Source: Brevipalpus yothersi
Lineage: Eukaryota; Arthropoda; Arachnida; Trombidiformes; Tenuipalpidae
Assembly: GCA_003956705.1 (NCBI GenBank)
Contig: QZCP01000004.1
Coordinates: 124,001 to 188,000 of the forward strand
DNA: 64,000 nucleotides
Direction of reading: 5' to 3'
The notes under the pieces: model-generated
The model's database searches: none
What the model was told of the DNA's origin: nothing
Seen by the model: the letters and a program-made list of their open reading frames with translations, nothing else
Made by a program: the position numbers and the translations under genes
Shown here: positions 36,644 through 48,421 of the stretch, one piece after another
Position numbering within the stretch: the stretch's first letter is position 1
How the letters are laid out: the number at the start of each line of letters is the position of its first letter

Positions 36644-37486
36644 ATGAGACGTCTATTCCAGGTTCATGTCTTCTTGTTAATCCTCGTCCCGAGTAAGTTA
36701 TCGACTTTTGCTGTTGAGCTGTTGAAATTTCAAAATTTTTTATTACAGAAATATCGGGGGAAAAGGTTGTTCAACTATTTGCTTCGGAAGCCTTTTGTGT
36801 TGCTATAAATAATGACTCCTTCCCAGAAACTCGAAATTCGAAAGATCGATTTGACTTCATTCCGGCAATTGAAGGAATGCCAGATATTCCTAGATGGATG
36901 AGTTACCGTAATCCTAATAATTCGTTTGCCTTTCTGTATGGTACCCCTCCTAAACCTGATAATGTGACTGTTGAAATTGTGGCGCTAAATACCAGAACAT
37001 ACGATCACACTCGTGATAAAATAATTCTGAATATAATTGATAAAGAAAGTGAGTTTGAGACTACAAGAAGGGTGGTTTATCTAATTCTACTTTTCTATTT
37101 AAGATCCTGCAAGATACGAACTTCAATTGAAGTTACGAAATTTTAATGTGGAGGATATGTTCAACCTCCGAAAGAAAGAAGATCTTCTCTCTATCTTCAA
37201 AGAGCATCTCTGGGTTGACAATCCCGATGTCTATTTGACTCAGATTGCTTCTCCAGGTGATATTGGAGCAAGCTATCCGTTGAATCCTAAAGACAAAGAA
37301 GGTGTTTTCGTGAACGTTGGAAGTGCAACTACCTATTCCAGAGATTTAATTGATCTATGGAGAGAAGTCGAACCAATCAAAAACCGTTCTCCATGCCCAT
37401 CTCGCTATAAATTCACTCGAGTTGAACACTTATTCCGCAAGAAGAACATGATCGTGGATTGGTGTAGCTTCAAAATGCTTAAATAA
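36644..37486 (+). CDS. SGCE: Alpha/epsilon-sarcoglycan ectodomain, apparently without a membrane anchor
   Basis: Three exons, 36644-36692, 36749-37048 and 37104-37486, in frame, 243 aa. Signal peptide MRRLFQVHVFLLILVP, a cadherin-like domain (DFIPAIEGMPDIPRWMSY, FLYGTPPKPDNVTVEIVALN), then the sarcoglycan-specific region (EGVFVNVGSATTYSRDLI, SRYKFTRVEHLF, VDWCSF). Human alpha- and epsilon-sarcoglycan show the same order (PDLPRWLRY, GFLYGSATPED, GVYIKVGSAS, HFRVDWCNVTL). Sarcoglycans are single-pass parts of the dystrophin-glycoprotein complex. Here the frame stops at FKMLK, just where the family continues to its TM helix and cytoplasmic tail, and AATAAA overlaps the stop. No good donor or downstream TM exon is visible, so it is either a secreted form, a truncated gene, or has an exon I missed. 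Confidence 0.88.
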
Positions 37487-37488
37487 AA
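37483..37488 (+). terminator. Candidate poly(A) signal overlapping the sarcoglycan stop
   Basis: An AATAAA hexamer includes the TAA stop of the sarcoglycan frame. If used, the 3'UTR would be very short. Confidence 0.35.
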
Positions 37489-37724
37489 TATTCTCGATCA
37501 AACTCAATGACCATAATGGAAAATATCAAAGTCCTAGATATGAGTTGAAATTTCATTACATTGTCAGTGAATTTTTAGTGCCATCAAAATAGAATTTGGA
37601 CTGATTTTTCGGGAAATATTTGTTTGTTTCACCATTTTCTTTTAAAGCTCCAGATTTTCATCCTCAATCATTTTAGACAGGTTGATTTCAATTCGAGAGC
37701 GGAGAAAAATCTACTAAGAATCGA

Positions 37725-37969
37725 ATGGTCGAAGCTGGAATGCTCATCTGTGACTTCCCCGAAAAAAATTTGGATTGGGACTTGGGTCTCAAAAAATTTG
37801 GAGAATTTTATCACACATATCGGGGAAGCCAGTATCAATTAGGGAGCGTTGCTATGTAAGTGATTTATATTGATTAGTTAGTCAAAAACATCGAATACAT
37901 AACTCTTAATCATATTTTGTGATTTTTCGTCAAAGTAAACGCTTCTTGGCTCAACATTCACTCACTTAA
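37725..37969 (+). CDS. Possible two-exon small protein, unrecognised
   Basis: Tentative. Exon 37725-37855 reads MVEAGMLICDFPEKNLDWDL, then GLKKFGEFYHTYRGSQYQLG and SVA, and ends at a strong donor (AT|GTAAGTG). An acceptor (TTTTTCGTCAAAG) at 37935 gives a second exon 37936-37969 that continues in frame as IKRFLAQHSLT and stops; total 54 aa. I do not recognise the protein. An alternative frame across 37681-37842 is also open, so the coding frame is not certain. It lies 240 bp after the sarcoglycan stop and could in principle be an alternative 3' end of that gene, but it has no TM helix. Confidence 0.3.
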
Positions 37970-38160
37970 GTCAGCTAATATTTTAAATATAATGTCCAAT
38001 TTATTATAGAAGCCATCTTTTTATAGCATATTCTGTCCAAACTTTTATCACTCTATGTCCTAATTTCGATGCGTTCGATGTCGAATCATTCATCTTTGGA
38101 TTAACTTTTCCACTCCCATAAATGGAATATCTTCCCACCTATCACAATTTTGAAAAGTAA

Positions 38161-38788
38161 GTTTGCTCAGGTCTCGTTCACAATTTTTTGTGTAGATCAA
38201 CTCAGACTATGAATTGAGGCCATGCAATTTGATGATAACAATCAAACCGAGATGTTCTATCAAAGATACACAGAAGTCAAACACAAACCACTGAATAAAT
38301 TTCATCACAAGAGTCAATGATATTTTGGCAAAATTAGCTCAATTAATCATCACTTCTCTCATGAACTTTCCAAATAATTGCTTTCAATTTTATAATCTCA
38401 CAATAAATCGAACCATTAATTGAAAAAAAATAATTCAACAAATTCCCTTCATCTGTAGACGCATGATTGAAAGACAAAAGAAATGAGTCAATTTCAGTTC
38501 TTTTTCAATTTTACTCCATTACTTTTTATCAGCATCGAACTTTCGGTGAATTTTCAATAATCACTTCTCATCCTCAAATTCCAATGCAAAATCTTTCGCT
38601 CACTATCCTCCAACTCTGGTTAGAATTATTTTGCAGCCAAACATGCAAACAATCTTCAACTCCTCAGCGATGATGATGATCATGTTGGTGATGATAATAA
38701 ATGATGATGATGATGATGACATGTAATGGCAATAATCTGAAGCTTTATGATAGTGAACGTTATGATGAACCCATCCTCACTTCCTTCC
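38161..38788 (+). repeat. Direct segmental duplication, copy 2
   Basis: Second copy of 31418-32025, same strand, 6.7 kb away, ending 0.87 kb upstream of the prominin start. Differences are mostly substitutions and short indels. The GATGAT repeat with ATGATGATGATCATGTTGG is kept at 38668-38720. Homology stops abruptly at both ends. Confidence 0.9.
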
Positions 38789-39661
38789 CTCTCTCTTCCT
38801 CATTCACATACACATTCAGACATCAGTACATGTACTGGTCTCTCTCTTCACCAGTCTTTTTTTGCTCTCCTCTGCAACTTGGCCAGCTCCAAAAAATATT
38901 CTCTCTCTCTCCACTCTTTCTCTCTCTCTCTCTCTCTCTTTACCTCTCTCTCTATACGTCACCAGCCACCCAAAGAATGGCCGATATCATCTTCGAATGA
39001 TTACATGATCCCATTCATTTTTGCATCATCAACCTCTCCATCTTACATCCCTAAACTATGTAAATTTATTACCTTGAAAAGGTAACCAGCTCTGTGTGTC
39101 TGTGTGTGTGTTTACCCTGATCATTGCCCTTTCTCTTCTCTCTTCTCTCTCTTCCTCAACCATTGTGTTTGGAACTGCCTTTTGTGTGTGTGTGTTTAAG
39201 TGATCAACACACTCAAGCAGCTCTCTTCATTAACGAGAGAATATTGGATTTCAATTTACCACATGATTAAACTTTCATCATGATAATTTGTGCGCCAAGT
39301 ATATTTGGTTGATTGATTAGAGGTATTTATTCATTTATTAAATGTTATTATGAACATTTAAATGTGAATGTTTTGATCGTAAAAGTCTTTGTGTGTGAGT
39401 GTGTGTTTACATACTTGGCTTACTTCTCCCAGTATTTTGAGTGCATTCAACTTCCCTTTTTGGTGCTATTGATCGAGAAAAGATTGTTTGATTGATTCCT
39501 TTTGATCATTTTGGCCAGTTTTGATGACCATACAATTATTTATAGTTTACCATTTTTTGTCTTATTTATTGTTCTCAACAGGCAATGGTTTAATTTCACT
39601 TTCCCATACCTTCCTGGACAATCTCCATTGTCGTCAGTTAGACAGTGAGATACAGAGGGAG
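38789..39661. other. Upstream region of prominin with CT tracts
   Basis: CT-rich tracts at 38901-38956 and 39130-39155 and several TG tracts (39093-39112, 39183-39196, 39390-39408). A 3' splice-like site (TTGTTCTCAACAG) at about 39580 suggests a 5'UTR intron. The frame of prominin is open from 39521, but only the ATG at 39662 gives a typical signal peptide. Confidence 0.4.
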
Positions 39662-42600
39662 ATGATAATACGCTCCACTGTTTTACCGATAAAATTATTT
39701 CGTTTACTGTTCTTATTACTCATCCATTCCGATATCTCATCGGTATTATCCTCCCATCATATTGACTACAATCATCATCGTCGCTTAAGGCATTCATCAC
39801 ATCCTGCAACAATGAGAATCTCTGAAGATGGGATCACGAAATGGGAACAAATTAATTTTGTCTCTCCACAACCTGAACTTTCCCATAGCCAATGGTGGCA
39901 AGAAGAGACAATTAGATTTCAAGCCAAAGGGATGGATCATCTTTATTTATTAACTCAATTTGTGATCAATTGGCTCCAGCCAACTGGATTACCAAATGGG
40001 GTGATTAGAGAAGATCTGATTGACTATCCCTTAGAGACAGTCCAAGAGAACCAGCTGAAACTATTCACTCATTTTTGGGGTGTCATATTGGCCTCTACCG
40101 TCGCATTATGTCTGGCGGTCATCATTCCATTGATTGGACTACTTCTTTGCCTCTGCTGTTGTAATGTACGGTCATCGAAACGTGCCAAACCCAATGAACG
40201 TGACTCTGCGCTCTATATTACCTCCGCATCGAACTCATCGCCTATTCACCACCAAAGTCGTCGAAAACGTCGAGCAAAATACAAGACTGAAAGTGGTTGT
40301 GATGGATTTGTACGTTCAATCTGTACCGTCACGATGTTCAGTCTTCTTCTATTTATTTCATTCTTCATTATATGTGCCTTTGTCACCAATGAATACATCC
40401 GAAGCGGTGTATCAGAAGCACCCAATAAGTTCAATCAGAGCTTGGATGGCTTCAAGCTATATTTGCAAAACACTCAAGTTGAGGTCAATACTCTGTTACG
40501 AACAAATTTTCAACAATTGGAAGAACAAATGAGCTCAAGCTTGAACAAGAGTGGAATTATTGTGAAAAATCGTCTTGCTGAAAAATCTAAAGCCATAGCT
40601 CTTGAAAATCTGACTGAGATTGTCACAAGTAAGTAGAATTCAAGAATCTTCGGAAGCTTTCTTATCATTTTACCAGCCTGAAATCGATTACCTTCTCAAC
40701 AAACCTTTTCAAGGTTGATTATTATGATAATGTATTCAATTTCAGCCTTCATTATTGCTTAATGGGTTACGCTCGAGTTCTTTTTGCCGTCTTCACACTT
40801 CTCTTATTCTGTTAAGGTTTCCATTTCAGTACTGTTCTCCTCTTCCTCATTCCTCAAGTTCATTGAGAAAATTCTAATTCTAATTCTTTACTCATTCATA
40901 TTCCAGAATTGGACAATATTCACTTGGATCTAAAGCAGCTTTTCAATCTTACCAATAGCTTGATTGCTGATGCACTTCGCCTAGAGATGGGTCTTGATAA
41001 AGCTCGAAAGGTAGATTTTTGTGCAAAATTGTTTGTATAGTTTCACTTATCACACACCATTTGCTTATTTGCTCTCACAGAATCTCGAAACTGTTTTCCG
41101 CCAATGCCTTCATCCTGTCTGTCAAGCACTAGAGAGACGCTACCGATCAAGATTGTCTCATTTCCGTGTCTCTAGGCTCAGAGATCTCCCAGATCTTGAG
41201 CCTATTATCAGAAATATATCCGATCTGTTGCAAGCAGGTCTTATTTCTGAAGTTAAAAGAGGCAAGAGTGCTTTCGATCGGATCAGCTATGAAATACAAA
41301 CAGCAGTGAATGGTACAATTCCAGAGATAAAGCATCAAGTGGCGGCTGTTGGTCGGGACCTTTCTAACACTGCTGATGATATCAACCGAGCTCTGGATCT
41401 ACCCAAAGGCGACATAGATAAGGCGAAAAGTGAAGCTTCTAAAGCAGCCAAATTTGTTCAAAAGTATGATATCTACAGACATTGGGGTGGCTTAGGAGCT
41501 GCTGCTATTCTCGCTCTCATTTTCACCTCTTACACTCTGGGTCTGTTATGTGGAGTTTGCAAGAAACAGCCCACCTATAATGAATATAGGAATCGTAGAA
41601 TCAAGCCTCCCTCATCTTGTCCATTCAAATTCGGAATATTCTTTTTCTTCTTATCATTCGGTATTCTACTTATTGCAACAATTGCTCTTTTCATAACTGG
41701 AACGTTTTCGGATCGAGTTGGATGTCACTACATGGAAAATCCATCAGATCCACAGACACGCAAGCTTGTAGATATAATTCAGTCGAAGTTCGATGGAATA
41801 TTAGCTCCTAATTATCTAACTGTTATCCGTGGTGACAAGCCACACTTGACTGATGTTCTTGCCGATTGCCATTTGAATGCAAGTCTCTATTCGGCTCTCA
41901 AGCTGAACAAGATATCAAGTGTTCAACTAGGTAAAGATGGAAAGGTTGTGGAGGGATTAAATTTAACTGATCTATTGGAATTCCGTGGCCGAAATAAGAT
42001 TGAAGCTCGTCTCAAGCGATTCCTCAGTCGAGTGGATTTTGACCCATCATCAATCGTATTCTTGAGTCAGAAAGCATACTCTCTCTTAGAACGCCTAAGA
42101 GACACTAGCATAGTCACCCTAGATTTCTCTTCGTTTTTCGATCTCGCTCACCAAGAGGTTACTCCTCTTGACCTTCATGCTATCTCGAATGATCTCGCTC
42201 AGGAAGCTAAAAATTTGCCACAATCTCAATTGAACTACAGCTCCGAGCTGTGGGATATTTCCATCAAATTGCAAGGCTATGATAAGTATTTGAAGGAAAT
42301 ACATGAATCAATGGTGAGTTTACAGCCCCTGCCAGAAAAACTAAGAGTATAAACTTATTGTGCAATTTGCCATTTTTTCAGAACAACTTACAAAAAGCTG
42401 CCCTAAGAATCAAATCAAAGGCTCAATATGGAAACAAAAATCTCAAAGAAGCTCTTTCTGAGCTCATCAAACAAGCCAAGAATGCTCAAGTTTTTATCGA
42501 GCGTAATGGAAAAAATGCCATTAAAGATGTTGCAGAGGGATTTGTTCGAGATCTCAGTGCGCTTATTGATCAATACGGCGAGCATATTGTCGACGAAGTT

Positions 42601-43095
42601 GAGCATCGTCTTGGTAGATGTGGTCCTGTCAGCTTAGCCTATAATGTGTCGACCCTAGCAATTTGTAAAGAGATCGTCCTTCCATACGTAAGTGTTCTTC
42701 TATTCTTCTATCTCCGGCACTATTCAAATAACATTGTTCTTTTCCAGAATGGATACTGGTTCAGCATGGCATCAACTTTATTATTACTCCTTCCCGCAAC
42801 GATATGTGCGTCTGTCTTGGCAAACTTATTCCAAAGGCTGAGACAAGGACGCAGCCATCGTTACATTGAAGCTGATTCTGATTTAACTTTGGATAATTTA
42901 GAAGAGGATGACATTCCCTTGGCTCATGTTGTGAAACAAACTGATTATCCTTATGAAAATAGACGAAACCCACCAATTTATCCCTCTACATCTGCCCCTA
43001 GCGCACCGATTCATCGAGAAGACTGGCTAACATCGGCCTCTCAAACTCATATGTTCGCTCGCCCACCTCCATACAATTTTAGTAGTGCATCATGA
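39662..43095 (+). CDS. Prominin-like five-transmembrane glycoprotein (CD133 family)
   Basis: Five exons, 39662-40628, 40907-41010, 41081-42313, 42382-42687 and 42748-43095, in frame, 985 aa. Signal peptide (MIIRSTVLPIKLFRLLFLLL), then an ectodomain, TM1 at about residues 139-163 followed by the prominin-type cysteine cluster (LLLCLCCC), TM2 (TMFSLLLFISFFIICAF), a large extracellular loop with N-glycosylation sequons, TM3 (GGLGAAAILALIFTSYTLGL, then LCGVCKK), TM4 (FGIFFFFLSFGILLIATIAL), a second large loop, and TM5 (WFSMASTLLLLLPATICASV) before the tail. The order of two large glycosylated loops and five TM helices, with Cys motifs after TM1 and TM3, is that of prominins, which sit in membrane protrusions and bind cholesterol. 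Start is less certain than the rest: 39521 is an alternative. Confidence 0.93.
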
Positions 43096-43633
43096 AAATA
43101 ATCCCAAAGAATCTGAAGATCTGAAAGAATTTCTAGAGGAGTCGAGCAATTATTGCACCAGACTTCTTCTGGTTGAATATGCATCGTTCGATACTCCCTA
43201 AATGGATTCATCACCGATCTTACATAAATTGAGCAATATTTCTCGTTTTTCTCGCTACCAACACTGTCAATGATGTAAACCAAATGATCAATCTCCACCT
43301 CTAGTTTCCATTCACTCTTCATCTCATCTTGCCCTTCAACTCTAGGTGAACAAGATGTGACTATCATTCGGCTACAAAATTCATTATTTCTAGTATTTTA
43401 AAAACGGACTTTATTTGGAATTCTTTATCTTCCAATCAAATTTGGATTAAAACTCAACTGACAAATGAATGTAATACATTTATTCGGCACTTTGAGCCAT
43501 TTTGCTGACTCAATGTCACTTTAATCAAAATTCAGATAAAAAATGAAGCTCCTTATTATTTGTTTTTATGGCAGAGAGAAGGTCATCAAGAATCGGTGTC
43601 CGTATGATGAAAATCAATTCGATAAAAATCTTC
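43096..43633. other. Tail-to-tail interval between prominin and ACADSB
   Basis: 3'UTRs of the two convergent genes. A 106-codon minus-strand frame (43047-43367) overlaps the last 49 bases of prominin; it is protein-like in composition but unassignable. Confidence 0.4.
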
Positions 43634-45688
43634 TCACGAGTATTCAGGAGCCAATTGCTTAGCGATAGTGTTTAGCTGAATGTTGGATGTGCCTTCATAG
43701 ATACATCCTATCTTACAATCTCGATAGTACTTCTCAACTGGATAGTCTCGAGTGAAACCTACACCTCCCAACCATTCTACACACTTACTTGTGGTGCGAG
43801 TGGCAACTTCAGAGGCAAAATATTTGGCCATAGCTGCTTCTTTGATCAGAGGTTGTCCTGCCTCGGTCAACCGAGCTGCATTGTAAATCAGAAGACGTGC
43901 AGCCTGAATCTGTGTTGCGATATCAGCAATTTGATGTTGCATTCCCTGAAAAAGATTTGATCTACATTACAATCCTCTGTTTTGCAGGAGGTAGTAATAA
44001 ATAATAATTTACCTGGAATTCAAAAATCGGTTTTCCAAACTGTTTGCGTTCTAGAACATATTTCATAGCGTGATCGAAGCATCCTTGAGCAAGTCCAACC
44101 ATTTGAGCACCAATTCCGATACGACCTCCGTTCAAGGTACCAATTGCGTACTTGTAACCATGTCCAATGGTTCCAATTAGATTCTCTTTAGGAATCTTGA
44201 CATCCTCAAAAATGACAGGACATGTACTGGATGCTCGGATTCCAAGTTTGTCTTCATGGCGAGCTACGGTCAAGCCTGGAGTACCTTTTTCCACCATAAA
44301 GCAACTGATGCCTTTATAGCCCTTAGAGAAATCGATGTTGGCAAAAACTATGAAATAACTTGCTTGCTCAGCATTAGAGATCCAACATTTGCTGCCATTG
44401 ATGAGATAATGATCTCCTTTGTCCTCAGCCCTTGTTTTGAGAGCAAAAGCATCTGACCCAGAACCAGGTTCCGACAGACAGAAAGATCCAACCTAGTATA
44501 CACAATACATACATAAATTTAGCACAAAGAACGGTACAAGATCATGGAAAATTCCCTTCTAATTATCAATTCGACTCACTTTGTTCTTACACAAGGGTGG
44601 GAGATACTTTTGCTTTTGCTCTTCATTACCGTACAACTTAATAGTTTGAATGACAAGTGTGTTGTGGACATCGCAGAATGTACAAACGGCTGGATCGATC
44701 CTAGCGAGCTCCTCAATGGCCAAAATTGTACTGAAATAGCTGAGACCACTTCCACCATACTCAGGATCACAATCAATTCCCATAAGCTATTGGAAAATGA
44801 AATTTAATCATTATTCTAGGAACAACGTTAAGGAGAGCCACGTTCAGACTCTGGAGAATGTGGAGGGGGGATAGAAAGAGGGAAAAAACCGATTCCCATG
44901 TAAAGTTAGACTAAACCACAGATGTGTGTCCCTGAAGATAAGAATCTTTTGAAATCTGATGGAAATTATTATTTGATACAAAAACAGTATCAATTAAATC
45001 AGCTTAGGTGCAATAAAAGATTATCTATTGATTATTACGATTGAGATAAAGATCGAAATTTTGCTCTGCTAGCGATAATGTTTCCGCAAACAGATGAGAA
45101 GAGAAAGTGAGAGACAGAGCTTACATAGAGTAACAAGTTTTGATTGCACTTGTTACCAAGGGTGGAGAGTTGGAAAAGGCAGATCGTTCACGAAAATTTT
45201 ATGATATTCATGATATTCATGATATGTTCGGTGACATGAGAAATGCATAAAATATCTGATAATCAATTCTTACCCCAGCATCGAAAAGTGCTTGAATCAC
45301 TTCGGGAAACATTTCAGATTTATCATCCATTTCTTTCACTCGAGGAGCAATCACATCTCTACCAAGCTTGATGACCATGTCCTTAATTGCTTGTTCTTCT
45401 TCGGACAACATGGTCAGTGGCATTCTTGCTGAGCTAATTTCACCCACAAAGCTTTCAGCTGTGGCATGAGTTTGATTCTTTACCGATGAAGTGGAGATCT
45501 GTGAAGCAGCGGTCAGCTGTGGCCATGATTTGCCTACAGTCTATTGGTTGAGGAAGAATGAAAAAGAAGAAGAAAGCGTTTGAGAGAAAGATATGGACAC
45601 TGTATATGGACATGACTCGATAATCTTATCCATTGGTAACACTTACTCTGAGAGCTGTGTTAGATAACAAACGAGTCAAGTTATTCAT
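43634..45688 (-). CDS. ACADSB: Short/branched-chain specific acyl-CoA dehydrogenase, mitochondrial
   Basis: Five exons, 45647-45688, 45274-45540, 44580-44786, 44013-44492 and 43634-43945, in frame, 435 aa (human 432). The N-terminus MNNLTRLLSNTALRTVGKS is basic and Ser/Leu-rich, as in a mitochondrial presequence. Family motifs: LMGIDCDPEYGGSGLSYFST, VGSFCLSEPGSGSDAFALKT (acyl-CoA/FAD site), WISNAEQASYFIVFA, IGHGYKYAIGTLNGGRIGI, CVEWLGGVGFTRDYPVEKYY and IYEGTSNIQ with the catalytic base Glu416. It oxidises 2-methylbutyryl-CoA and related short branched acyl-CoAs in isoleucine catabolism, passing electrons to ETF. Sequence fits ACADSB better than ACADS because of the exact MQHQIAxxATQxxAARLL and DYPVEKYYRD context. 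Confidence 0.96.
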
Positions 45689-46738
45689 GTCTACAACTAC
45701 TGGCACCTTAATACGATTATACGATCACAATTGATTACAATTTGGGTTAATCCAAAGAGTGGGTCACAAATAAGAAAGAGTAAAGAGTCAATTTGAGTAA
45801 CACGACTGTCGATGATATAATGAACCAGATAGCTTTACCAAGGCTGAACTGGTAACGCGATTCCGCTTTTATACCCACAACTTTCTCTCTCTCTCGCAAA
45901 ATGAGTGAGATGGGTTACAAGAATCGTCACAGAATTTCTGAAAACAAGAAGATGAAGATGAAATGAACAATTTTTCACAACACCAAGGACTGGGATATAC
46001 ACTCTCTTTCTCTTTTTCTCTCTCTCTCCCTCTTTCTTCCACCTCTAGAGAAATATTCCCATAGACTTTGGGAAGTCGCTCAGCCCAGTTGGGGGGTAAA
46101 GTGGGGAGGGAAAGACCTTAAAGAAGCGAGAGAAAATGTTCGGCGAACATATATCAGTATGAATGTATGCGTATTTTGTATCGACTCAATTCCAACGACC
46201 ATGAGAGCGATTATGGGAGGCTTTTCCCAATGCTGATGATTACGACGATAGTAACAGAGTGAGAGAGAGAGACAACGTGGAATGGATGCTAAAAACGAAT
46301 CATGATTAAAAAACAGAGAATTGGTTCCAAAAAGTTGATGTTTACCAGTGAAAAGAAAGGCTTTGATCAATCTGGCGAAGAAGAAAGAAGATAAGAGTGA
46401 AAAAAGTGCATATGATGTAGAACGATGAGGGGTGTATATCAGTACGATGTGTGAGAAACCGAAAATAAAGAAGAAGTTGGAATGGAAATCAACCAGGATG
46501 CTCAAAAATTGGAAGCAAAATTGTTTTGGAAACAAAGTTATACCTTCATTTCAACTTTCAATTCTCATTCCATTGATTCATCTATGTATCCCAAATTAAG
46601 CAAAAAGATTGAGCTCATCGTTCTCGGTAAGATGGAAGAATTGATCTGGATCAGCCGAAATTTTTCCACTCTTGACCCCCTCTCCAGTGCATATGAACTT
46701 GCCAGAGCTCGCTCGGTCTCCATCAGTGACTGGTAGTG

Positions 46739-46741
<3 letters not shown>
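45689..46741. other. ACADSB upstream region, no gene seen
   Basis: Presumed ACADSB promoter side with CT-rich tracts at about 45882-45898 and 46000-46030. Open frames on either strand show no recognisable features. Confidence 0.4.
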
Positions 46742-46795
<54 letters not shown>

Positions 46796-47309
46796 NNNNN
46801 NNNNNNNNNNNNNNNNNNNNNNNNNNNNNNNNNNNNNNNNNNNNNNNNNNNNNNNNNNNNNNNNNNNNNNNNNNNNNNNNNNNNNNNNNNNNNNNNNNNN
46901 NNNNNNNNNNNNNNNNNNNNNNNNNNNNNNNNNNNNNNNNNNNNNNNNNNNNNNNNNNNNNNNNNNNNNNNNNNNNNNNNNNNNNNNNNNNNNNNNNNNN
47001 NNNNNNNNNNNNNNNNNNNNNNNNNNNNNNNNNNNNNNNNNNNNNNNNNNNNNNNNNNNNNNNNNNNNNNNNNNNNNNNNNNNNNNNNNNNNNNNNNNNN
47101 NNNNNNNNNNNNNNNNNNNNNNNNNNNNNNNNNNNNNNNNNNNNNNNNNNNNNNNNNNNNNNNNNNNNNNNNNNNNNNNNNNNNNNNNNNNNNNNNNNNN
47201 NNNNNNNNNNNNNNNNNNNNNNNNNNNNNNNNNNNNNNNNNNNNNNNNNNNNNNNNNNNNNNNNNNNNNNNNNNNNNNNNNNNNNNNNNNNNNNNNNNNN
47301 NNNNNNNNN

Positions 47310-47363
<54 letters not shown>
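46742..47363 (+). repeat. (GA)n microsatellite enclosing an assembly gap
   Basis: Pure GA on both sides (46742-46795 and 47310-47363) of 514 undetermined bases (46796-47309). The array probably continues through the gap, whose true length is unknown. Open frames crossing it are artefacts. Confidence 0.95.
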
Positions 47364-47367
<4 letters not shown>

Positions 47368-48421
47368 AAGAGGAATCCAGGCCATTCATGAAAACTCTTC
47401 TGACTCGATTAGTTTTCTGTCACTATGTTTTGGAATTGCTCTGAATTCATGGAGCAGCTTTTGTGAGTTGATGATTGAGATCTTTGGATCGAAAAACATT
47501 ATCAGTGAAATTTTGTCTAATACTAAGAGATAGAAAAATTGTTTGGAATCGAAGCTTTTCACATGAGTAGCAATCCTCTGGATGGTAAACAATATGAAAG
47601 AGAAATCACAGGGGCTCAACTTTTCGTAGCTCTCCTTCATCTCAATTCTTCATGTTTCGTTGGACTACAGCAGCTGTTCAGGTCGTTTTTTTCCCTCTAG
47701 CCTCCTTGATTGAGGCAGCTATTTTTGTTAGCAGACTTAACATTGATATTTGATAATATTCGATTGTATTTATCTCAGAGAGGCGGTGACCACTTAAGCG
47801 ATTCTCTTGTCTTTACAAAAAGCTGCCTTCTCGAGTCTCAACACTGGTCAACTGTGGACACTCATCAACGAATTTTTAGCACAACAACAAAAAATGTAGA
47901 ATCATCAGATTGATCTGTCATGACAACGATTGATAGAAAAGGTCTTCTAATTGACTGGCAGCTTTAGTGTTAAATTGTGTAATAGTTAGAGCTACAGTAA
48001 GATGATACGTATCTCTATACGATAATATGATAATCTTTATACTTGAATATCTAATTTTGAGTTTCTCAATCAGCTAGCCACGAATTTTTAAGCCTCTAGA
48101 ACCCTTAAATCAGATTAGCTCTCGAAACATTTGCTGAACTCAATCAGAGTCTGTTAGCAGTGAAAGCTCTCATCACCTTCACAAAATAATCTTCTGATTA
48201 AAGAATAGAAACAAACTGAGAGGTTTATCCACTGCAAAATATGAGACCAGAGCAATGAATGATAGGTACCAATTTTAATAAATTACAACCATTCAATTGA
48301 GGTTGAGTTCAAACAAAATTGATCAATCACTGAGAGACTGAAAAATATGCCACCAGTTCCGCAAACAGAATTCAATTCAAGAGTGAATCTTGTTATTTAC
48401 AAATGCCCAAAATACCAAAAT
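47364..48421. other. Intergenic, no gene seen
   Basis: AT-rich DNA between the GA array and the 3' end of NSUN5. Nothing supportable on either strand. Confidence 0.45.

Noticed and set aside
45143..45153. 11-nt match to the miR-92 family seed region
   Set aside because: It lies across the loop of a small GTAACAAG/CTTGTTAC hairpin and not on an arm, so it cannot be a processed mature microRNA.
46565..47533. Long frames through the undetermined bases
   Set aside because: They consist of unknown bases and GA repeat.
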